Below, piece after piece: positions 1 to 6,000 of a stretch of DNA of 11,205 nucleotides (the stretch's first letter is position 1; each line of letters begins with the position of its first letter). Below the pieces are notes generated by a model that was given only the letters and a program-made list of their open reading frames with translations, had not been told where the DNA came from and did not search any database. Source of the stretch: Planctomycetaceae bacterium (GTDB lineage: Bacteria; Planctomycetota; Planctomycetia; Pirellulales; Thermoguttaceae); assembly GCA_031254675.1 (NCBI GenBank), contig JAIRTV010000279.1, positions 1-11,205 on the forward strand, read 5' to 3'. The position numbers and the translations under genes are program-made.

Positions 1-39
1 TTGCCGGCTCAACACAAGGGCTGGTCGGCTATCGCCGAC

Positions 40-132
40 GCGACCTTTCGGCGAAAGGTCGCCCACCTTGTTTGCCGAAGGTTGCCCACCTTGGAAGTCG
101 CTTACCTTGGAGGTCGCCTTCCTTATACCTTG
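40..132. repeat. GC-rich palindrome plus degenerate 16-bp tandem repeats
   Basis: Positions 40-62 form a perfect inverted repeat: 11-base arms (GCGACCTTTCG and its complement) around a single central G. The right arm runs into repeat units that begin GGTCGCCCACCTTG (57-70) and recur at 80-93, 96-109 and 112-125. The last three starts are exactly 16 bases apart, and the units decay progressively. The segment is far richer in G+C than the rest of the window. All three forward frames are open across most of 1-138, which follows from the composition and is not good evidence for a gene. It could be a non-coding palindromic element or the 3' end of an upstream gene. A related hairpin lies at 10449-10481. 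Confidence 0.6.
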
Positions 133-277
133 TTTTAAATAGACTTAAAAGAAAATGGAGGGTTTCATAATCAATATTGTACAAACGATTTTTTTTGCCA
201 ATTTGAAGTACCTTAAAAAAATCTGTTTGTGAACAATGTGGAATAGAACAATTTTTTTAAAATTTTTCTCCTACTAC

Positions 278-355
278 TTCCATGTCTTACAGACATTCGT
301 AGAATAACTAGCTTGAATATCCCACAAGAGGATATTCTTGTACTCGAACATGGAA
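278..355 (+). promoter_or_regulatory. Structured leader upstream of the acidic-protein gene
   Basis: Three inverted repeats are nested in the AT-rich stretch 139-425, which holds no gene. TTCCATGT (278-285) is complementary to ACATGGAA (348-355). ATGTCT (282-287) pairs with AGACAT (291-296) across a 3-base loop. GAATATCC (315-322) pairs with GGATATTC (330-337) across a 7-base loop. The first two share bases 282-285, so the long-range stem and the local hairpin exclude each other. This geometry would suit a switching leader or an operator. No known riboswitch or T-box consensus was recognised. Whether it is transcribed depends on the promoter, which is not certain. Confidence 0.4.
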
Positions 356-363
356 TTTTGTTT

Positions 364-392
364 TTGATAGATTTATCGATTTTATTGATATT
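364..392 (+). promoter_or_regulatory. Weak sigma70-like promoter candidate
   Basis: TTGATA (364-369) and GATATT (387-392) are separated by 17 bases and match the -35 and -10 consensus at 5/6 and 4/6. Transcription would begin near 399, giving a very short leader just ahead of the AAGGAG ribosome-binding site. The region is AT-rich, so chance matches are likely. If the true promoter lies upstream of 278, the hairpins would be in the transcript instead. Confidence 0.22.
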
Positions 393-425
393 TTGATTCA
401 TTTTAAGGAGAAAATAACCCAAACT

Positions 426-767
426 ATGACAACCACATTGAAATCAAAAAGTATTCAAAACAATTTTGCGTCTCCATTATCAACAGTTCCGACGCCAACC
501 GAACATCAACTCGTCAGTTTTTTTATTAACGATTTTGACGACGATTTCGATGATGACGATTTTGATATTGATTTCGACGATGATTTCGAAAGTCTTTCAG
601 ACGCCGAATTTGATGAATACGGCGATATTGACGAAAATGATTTCGAAGAAATTGATATACCGGACGACGATTTCGACAACGATATTGACGAACAGGACGA
701 TTTCGATGATTTCGACAGTTTGGATGCCGACGAAAATACTTTTGATAATGACGCTGTTGATAATTAA
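426..767 (+). CDS. Small acidic Asp/Phe-repeat protein, function unknown
   Basis: This 113-residue protein has no signal peptide and no membrane segment. Residues 1-35 are ordinary and slightly basic (Lys, Ser, Thr, Pro). Residues 36-113 are a low-complexity acidic tract built on a D-D-D-F / D-F-D repeat, with about 35 Asp and 9 Glu in the whole protein. Phe and Ile recur every three to five residues between the acidic runs. I chose the ATG at 426 because AAGGAG lies at 405-410. The 15-base spacing is long, but the alternative TTG at 393 lies upstream of that site. The gene is first in a cluster with a DgkA-type kinase and a sulfatase. Acidic Asp-rich proteins may bind divalent metal or basic partners; nothing here proves either. 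I do not recognise a characterised family. Confidence 0.72.
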   Translation: MTTTLKSKSIQNNFASPLSTVPTPTEHQLVSFFINDFDDDFDDDDFDIDFDDDFESLSDAEFDEYGDIDENDFEEIDIPDDDFDNDIDEQDDFDDFDSLDADENTFDNDAVDN

Positions 768-773
768 GCGTAA

Positions 774-866
774 GCGGTTGCAAACAACTCGGAATTTTCG
801 GAACGGCGCGAACTGTCCAATACAAATTCAGATATTGATGAATATGAATCAACAGAACACAAATAA
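774..866 (+). other. Possible decayed C-terminal extension of the acidic protein
   Basis: The acidic gene stops with TAA at 765 and a second in-frame TAA at 771. The same frame then stays open to TAA at 864 and reads as a charged, Ser/Asn/Glu-rich peptide ending in SDIDEYESTEHK. That resembles the acidic tract more than the product of the overlapping kinase frame does. No ATG, GTG or TTG lies in this stretch, so it is unlikely to be translated alone. It may be a remnant left when a stop shortened the acidic protein, or a compositional accident. Confidence 0.25.
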
Positions 867-1266
867 ACCCGATTCACCATACCATGTTTCCCACGAAAAA
901 CGAACATGGAATCGGAAATTTGCGGATGCTTTTCGTGGTTTACGGTTATCGGTTTATCGTCAATCGAGTTACCGGATTCATTTTGCAGCAACAATTATCG
1001 TCTTGGGAACTGCTTGGTGGCTTGGCAATTTTGATACGATTCGTTGGATGTTGTTAATTTTTTGTATCACTACGGTTATCGTTAGCGAAATATTCAACAC
1101 CGCCATCGAAACACTTGCAAAAGCCATCACCAATTCGTACAATCGTTACATCGGTCAAGCGTTGGATATTGCCAGCGGTGCCGTACTCGTTACAGCATTC
1201 GGCGCAACCTGCGTCGGTGCTATTCTGTTTTTAGAAGCAATTTGGAAAAAATTTGGGAGCTTTTGA
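838..1266 (+). CDS. dgkA: DgkA-family lipid kinase (diacylglycerol/undecaprenol kinase)
   Basis: This is a small integral membrane kinase that transfers phosphate from ATP to a membrane lipid, either diacylglycerol or undecaprenol. It has 142 residues, close to the usual 110-140. A basic juxtamembrane stretch (about 21-43, with F-x-D-A-F-R-G) precedes three hydrophobic helices at about 45-62, 66-86 and 110-133. The family motif E-x-x-N-T-A-I-E is at 84-91 with its catalytic and metal-binding Glu and Asn. The second signature D-I-A-S-G-A-V-L begins at Asp110. The start is uncertain: ATG 838 and ATG 844 are both in frame, neither has a clear Shine-Dalgarno site, and a TTG at 778 is possible. 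The frame is open back to 466, but that part only shadows the acidic gene. Its stop overlaps the sulfatase start by one base. Gram-positive members use undecaprenol; the substrate here cannot be told from sequence. Confidence 0.87.
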   Translation: MNMNQQNTNKPDSPYHVSHEKRTWNRKFADAFRGLRLSVYRQSSYRIHFAATIIVLGTAWWLGNFDTIRWMLLIFCITTVIVSEIFNTAIETLAKAITNSYNRYIGQALDIASGAVLVTAFGATCVGAILFLEAIWKKFGSF

Positions 1267-2915
1267 TGAAACGTGTTTTGTTTTCGGAACGTGTTTTAGC
1301 TGTAAAATGTGTTCTGTTTTCTGTGTTGATGTTTTTTGTTGTTTCGGCAATGTTTTCTGTTTCGGTGTTTGCAGCGGAAACACGTCCGAATATTGTGTTC
1401 ATTTTCACCGATGACCATGCGTATCAAGCAATTGGAGCTTACGGCTCCAACCGGAACGAAACACCGCAGATGGATAAACTTGCCGCACAAGGGATGCGAT
1501 TTACCAACTGTTGTGTTACCAATTCGCTTTGTGGTCCAAGCCGCGCCGTTATTCAAACCGGTAAATATTCGCACATAAACGGTTTTAAAACGAATGTGGA
1601 CAAATTTAATATGGATCAACCGACTTTTCCCAAAATGTTGCAAAAAGCGGGTTATCAAACGGCGATTGTTGGGAAATGGCATCTTGTGAGTGAGGTTCAG
1701 GGTTTTGACTATTCTGAGGTGTTGATTGGGCAAGGTCCTTATTACAATCCGCCCATGATTCGCAACGGTGAACGTGTGAAACATGTCGGCAAGACAACAG
1801 AAATTATTACGGATCTTTCGCTGCAATGGCTTGAGAAACGTGATACGTCAAAGCCTTTTCTGTTGATGTTGCAACACAAAGCTCCGCATCGGGAATGGGA
1901 TGCTTATCCGAAATATTACAATCAATATAAAGATCGAGTTTTTCCGTATCCGGAAACTTTTGACGATACTTATTCCGGTCGTGGACGTGCTGCGTTGGAG
2001 CAAGATATGACGATTGCCGAAACAATGACACGGCAGGATTTGAAACTTGAAGTTCCTGGCGTTTGGAATTCCATGACCGACGAACAAAAAGCAGAATGGC
2101 ACGAAATGTATGACGAACGCAATGCGGAATTTGAAACGGTTCGAAATGATCCGGTTGCGTTGAAACGTTGGAAATACCAATGTTATATGAAAGATTATTT
2201 GAGTTGTGTTGCTGCGGTGGACGACAGTATCGGACAAGTAACCGATTTTCTGGACAAAAACGGACTTGCGGAAAATACGGTGGTTGTTTATGCGTCGGAT
2301 CAAGGTTTTTATCTTGGCGAACACGGTTGGTTTGACAAACGATTTATGTACAACGAATCGTTCAAAACACCGTTAATTGTTCGTTGGAACGGCGTGGTCA
2401 AACCGGGTAGTGTTAACAATGATATTGTTTCCAATGTGGATTTTGCGGAAACATTTCTTGACATGGCGGGAGTTCCGATTCCCAACGATATGCAAGGACG
2501 ATCACTTGTCCCGATTCTCAAAGGGCAAACACCAACGGATTGGCGAAAATCGTTTTACTATCATTATTACGAATATCCCGCCGTTCACATGGTGAAACGT
2601 CATGAAGGAGTTTACGACGGACGCTTCAAATTGATTCATTTCTACAATGATATTGACGAATGGGAATTTTACGATTTACAAAATGATCCGCAAGAACTTC
2701 GGAACGCGGTTGCTGATTCAACATATTCTGCGGAAATTGCCCGTCTCAAAACCGAATTGGAACGGCATAAAACCGAACTCAATGTGCCGCCGGTTGAAGT
2801 GAACACAAAAAGTGCAATTTTTGATGTTCCGCTTGCCGAAGAGCGACCCGTCATGAAGCGAACAATTGAACGGCTTCGTCGTGATATTGAACAACGCAGA
2901 AGTAATCGAAAGTAA
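1266..2915 (+). CDS. Exported Cys-type sulfatase (S1 family)
   Basis: This enzyme hydrolyses sulfate esters, most likely on a glycan, outside the cytoplasm. The 549-residue product starts with a signal peptide (about 1-36, cut near V-F-A/A-E). The sulfatase fold follows, with D49-D50 for calcium and the C-G-P-S-R motif at 89-93. There Cys89 must be converted to formylglycine. G-K-W-H lies at 136-139, H204 and H208 in Q-H-K-A-P-H, and D345-Q346 with H353 and K358 in the S-D-Q-G...G-W-F-D-K block. All expected active-site elements are visible. The C-terminus has a typical sulfatase sub-domain and a charged helical tail. ATG 1266 is preceded by GGGAG at 1255-1259 with 6-base spacing, and it overlaps the kinase stop as TGATG. 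The overall pattern recalls bacterial mucin or heparan GlcNAc-6-sulfatase-like enzymes, but substrate assignment is tentative. No maturase (anSME or FGE) gene is present in the window. Confidence 0.95.
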   Translation: MKRVLFSERVLAVKCVLFSVLMFFVVSAMFSVSVFAAETRPNIVFIFTDDHAYQAIGAYGSNRNETPQMDKLAAQGMRFTNCCVTNSLCGPSRAVIQTGKYSHINGFKTNVDKFNMDQPTFPKMLQKAGYQTAIVGKWHLVSEVQGFDYSEVLIGQGPYYNPPMIRNGERVKHVGKTTEIITDLSLQWLEKRDTSKPFLLMLQHKAPHREWDAYPKYYNQYKDRVFPYPETFDDTYSGRGRAALEQDMTIAETMTRQDLKLEVPGVWNSMTDEQKAEWHEMYDERNAEFETVRNDPVALKRWKYQCYMKDYLSCVAAVDDSIGQVTDFLDKNGLAENTVVVYASDQGFYLGEHGWFDKRFMYNESFKTPLIVRWNGVVKPGSVNNDIVSNVDFAETFLDMAGVPIPNDMQGRSLVPILKGQTPTDWRKSFYYHYYEYPAVHMVKRHEGVYDGRFKLIHFYNDIDEWEFYDLQNDPQELRNAVADSTYSAEIARLKTELERHKTELNVPPVEVNTKSAIFDVPLAEERPVMKRTIERLRRDIEQRRSNRK

Positions 2916-2953
2916 TCGATAAAAATCTTTTTCGTGTTCGGATGGTGTGGTCG

Positions 2954-2983
2954 TTGAAATAAACAAAGTAGGCAACCTTTAAA
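2954..2983 (+). promoter_or_regulatory. Promoter candidate for the giant propeller gene
   Basis: TTGAAA (2954-2959) and TTTAAA (2978-2983) match the sigma70 hexamers at 5/6 and 4/6 with an 18-base spacer. They lie in the 92-base gap after the sulfatase. Transcription would start near 2990, just before the GGAG at 2996-2999. No convincing terminator hairpin follows the sulfatase, so read-through from the upstream cluster is equally possible. Confidence 0.3.
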
Positions 2984-3007
2984 TCAGGCGGGCTTGGAGC
3001 GATTGCG

Positions 3008-6000
3008 ATGTTTCGGAATATTTTGATTTTGTTGAGTTTTTGGATGTTCGTTGAGGCAATTCAAATCGGTTTAGCCCAAGAACAACAAGAACAAGTTGAC
3101 GAATCCGATGTTGTTGAGGATGTTCAGAAATCCGAAACGGTTAATCCTTTTTTCGAACGCTTAGTCCCGCCCGATCGAATAACACTTCGGCGTTACGATC
3201 AAACCGGACGCCTTATCGAAGCGGGGAAATTAGCGGAAGCAGCTCAACTTCTTGGTACAATTTTGGAAAATCCTGTTGATTATTTTGTACCGCCCAACAT
3301 CCAACCAGATATCCAGCCAGACATCCAACCCCCCAATTTTTCCAGCCAAACTTCAAACAAATTGTTCGGCAATCTTGTTCTCGAACGATTACAAGGTTTA
3401 CCACGTAAAGCGTTGGAATCTTACTCACTGCAATTTGAAGCTCAAGCCCGACGGTTGTTGGAAAATGCGGTTCAAAACGGGTCAATTGAAGAAATCCAAC
3501 TTGTTTCAAAATTGTACTTTCCCACAACTTCAGGAGCAACCGCTTCTTTTTTGCTCGGTATTGATCAATTCGAACACGGCGCTTACGAAACCGCTATGTT
3601 GACATTGCAACGCCTCAACCAAAGTCGGCACGACCTCACACCGTTCGAACCGGTGTTGAGTTTGACGTTGGCAAGCACCCAACTCCGCTTTCAACAGAAA
3701 GATCAAGCACGCCAAACAATTGAACAATTACTCAAACGTTATCCCACGCCAACCATTTTGTTTTTCGGTAACGAATTGTGGAAACCGAAATCAACCGATG
3801 AAATTATCGCCCGTTTGGAAACATTGATAGAGGAATCAAAAACAAATCAGTCGAAAGCACATTCAACTGCTTTGTGGTTGGAGCAAACCGGTTGGCTGCT
3901 CGGAATGGGTACACCAAGCCAGAATACAGAAACATTAACACAAAAACCTCTTCTCGAACTCATTTGGTCAGTACCAATATTGAACAAATTAATCTTCAAT
4001 TGGGAAGCAGACAATCTCTTAAATCTTGTTCAAAATAGTTCGGATACTTATATTCCCGCCGCACAACCGTTAATCGTTGACGACCGCCTTCTCACTCGCG
4101 GCATGAACGAAATCACCGCTGTTGATCGGCAAACCGGTAAACAACTTTGGACTGCTACCGAAACAGAATATCGAATCTCAAAAAAAATTCAGTTGCCGTT
4201 CTCAATGAATATGAACACCGCAAGAATTAGTAGTCAGAATTATCGCGGATTGCTTCGTCTTTTCTTTTGGCATGATCGGATCACGCATCAAATGAGCAGT
4301 GATGGTTCACGACTTTTTACGGTTGATGGGTTGGACATGCGGTCATTGGCGTATGCCGCATTGGGACGCGGAGTACGAAATCTCCAAATCGGTAAAAAAT
4401 CCATCGAAGATCCACGATGGGGTCCCGGTAATACCTTAGTCGCACGAGATGTTAAAACCGGACAAATTTTATGGCAAATCGGAAAATTCCCTTATGTCCA
4501 AAAACGTTTCGATCAATATGTTGAAGAGTTTGAACCGGAACAAAAAAAGAAAGAACCACAAAATTCCTCGTCGTCCACTAAAAATTTGAACGAAAACACA
4601 AACAATAATGCGAACGATAATATCAATAAAAATACGAATGAAAATTCTCAAACCGTTGCAAAACAAAACGATCATTTTACCGAAGAAGAACTTTTTTTTA
4701 GTGAAACATGGTTTCTTGGTGCGCCGTTGCCGTTTCGTGGTCGGCTTCATGTGATTGGCGAAAACGGTGGAGTTGTTCGTTTGATGGTTTTGGATGCGGA
4801 ATCAGGACGCCTAATCCGTCAACAACCACTCGGAATTCCCGAAAATCCGTTTGAAATGGATCCGTTGCGAAAATATTACGGTTTGATTCCTTCTGCCTCC
4901 AACGGTTTAATTCTTTGTCCAACCGGTATTGGATTTGTTGTTGCGCTGGACGTTGCAACAATGACTCCGGTTTGGTGTTTCAGTTATTTGGCAACAGAAA
5001 AAGAAAACGGGAATACTCGTAATCAATTTCGTCCGATGCGAAATCAATTTGGCGGAATGGTTCACGGTCAGAACGATGAATTTCGCCGTTTATTTGCGTT
5101 CACCGGTTGGCAAGTTCCGACCTTGATGATCGACAACAACCGAATTTTGGTTGCGCCGCCTGATGATCCGGCGTTGTATTGCCTTGATCTTCTGACCGGA
5201 AAATTACTTTGGCAGAAAAAGGAATTGAAACACGAACATGCGTTGTATGTTGCCTGTATTCGAAACGAAACAGCTTATATTGTTACGCCTCGTTCCATGC
5301 TTGCGCTGAATATGGAAACAGGGGAACCCGTTTGGGAATTTTCGTTGACGGCAGTTTCGCCGCCAAAAGAACAACTCCAACAGCAATTCCCAAAGCAATC
5401 TCACGAACATCCCGATACGGAATTAGCAAACGCTCAAACCTCTTCCGAAACCAACACCAAACCGAATCTTTGTTTTCCGCATGCGCTGAAGCCAAACGGA
5501 ATCGGAGTTCACAACGGCAATCAGTATTTTTTACCGTTTACGGACGGATATTTGGGAATGATTGATTTGGATCGGGGAACAATGGAAATCATGTCGTCGC
5601 AACTTGTTTCACAAACATCTTCGACAATAATTGAATCAAAAAAAGATTCAAAACGCAACGAATCCGATTCTGATTTTGGGACGGAATTGTTATCGTTACG
5701 GGGCGGCAATTTTCCTTTATTTTCGACAGGTCGGGAGATCAATGATCCGGTTTACAATTCGTTGTTGCGTCAAGAAATAACGCTTGGTAATTTGATTGGT
5801 TTTCGTGGTCGTTTTTTTTCGCAAACTCCAAACCGGATTCTTTGTTTCGATCAGTTGGAACCATTGAAAGAAGAAGCAACCAATCGGCTTAAAGTCAATC
5901 CGAATGATGCGGAAGGACTTTTGCAACTGGGACGTGTTCGTCGTGCGGAAGGAAATATTGCCGAATCCATTGCTCTGTTTCGTCGGTCATTGCAATCTCA

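Noticed and set aside
1..138. Open forward frame of 45 codons ending at TAA 136, possible 3' end of an upstream gene
   Set aside because: All three forward frames are open across most of the stretch because it is GC-rich and repetitive. No frame gives a recognisable protein. It stays possible only if upstream sequence supports it.
393..425. TTG start at 393 for the acidic protein
   Set aside because: The only good Shine-Dalgarno sequence (405-410) is downstream of it, so the ATG at 426 is the better start.
466..837. N-terminal extension of the kinase frame back to 466
   Set aside because: It overlaps the acidic gene almost entirely and reads as a Thr/Ile/Met-rich shadow of the Asp codons. 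DgkA-family proteins are about 110-140 residues and do not need it.
526..852. Arg/His/Asn-rich reverse-strand open frame
   Set aside because: It is the complement of the GAY/TTY-rich acidic repeat, so the long open frame is a compositional artefact without a ribosome-binding site.
1296..1826. Reverse-strand open frame of 176 codons inside the sulfatase gene
   Set aside because: The + strand here encodes the sulfatase catalytic motifs. The reverse product matches no family and is a shadow.
2890..2940. Terminator after the sulfatase
   Set aside because: Only a direct repeat (AGTAATCGA twice) and a weak AAAAATCTTTTT symmetry are present; there is no stable stem with a T-tract.
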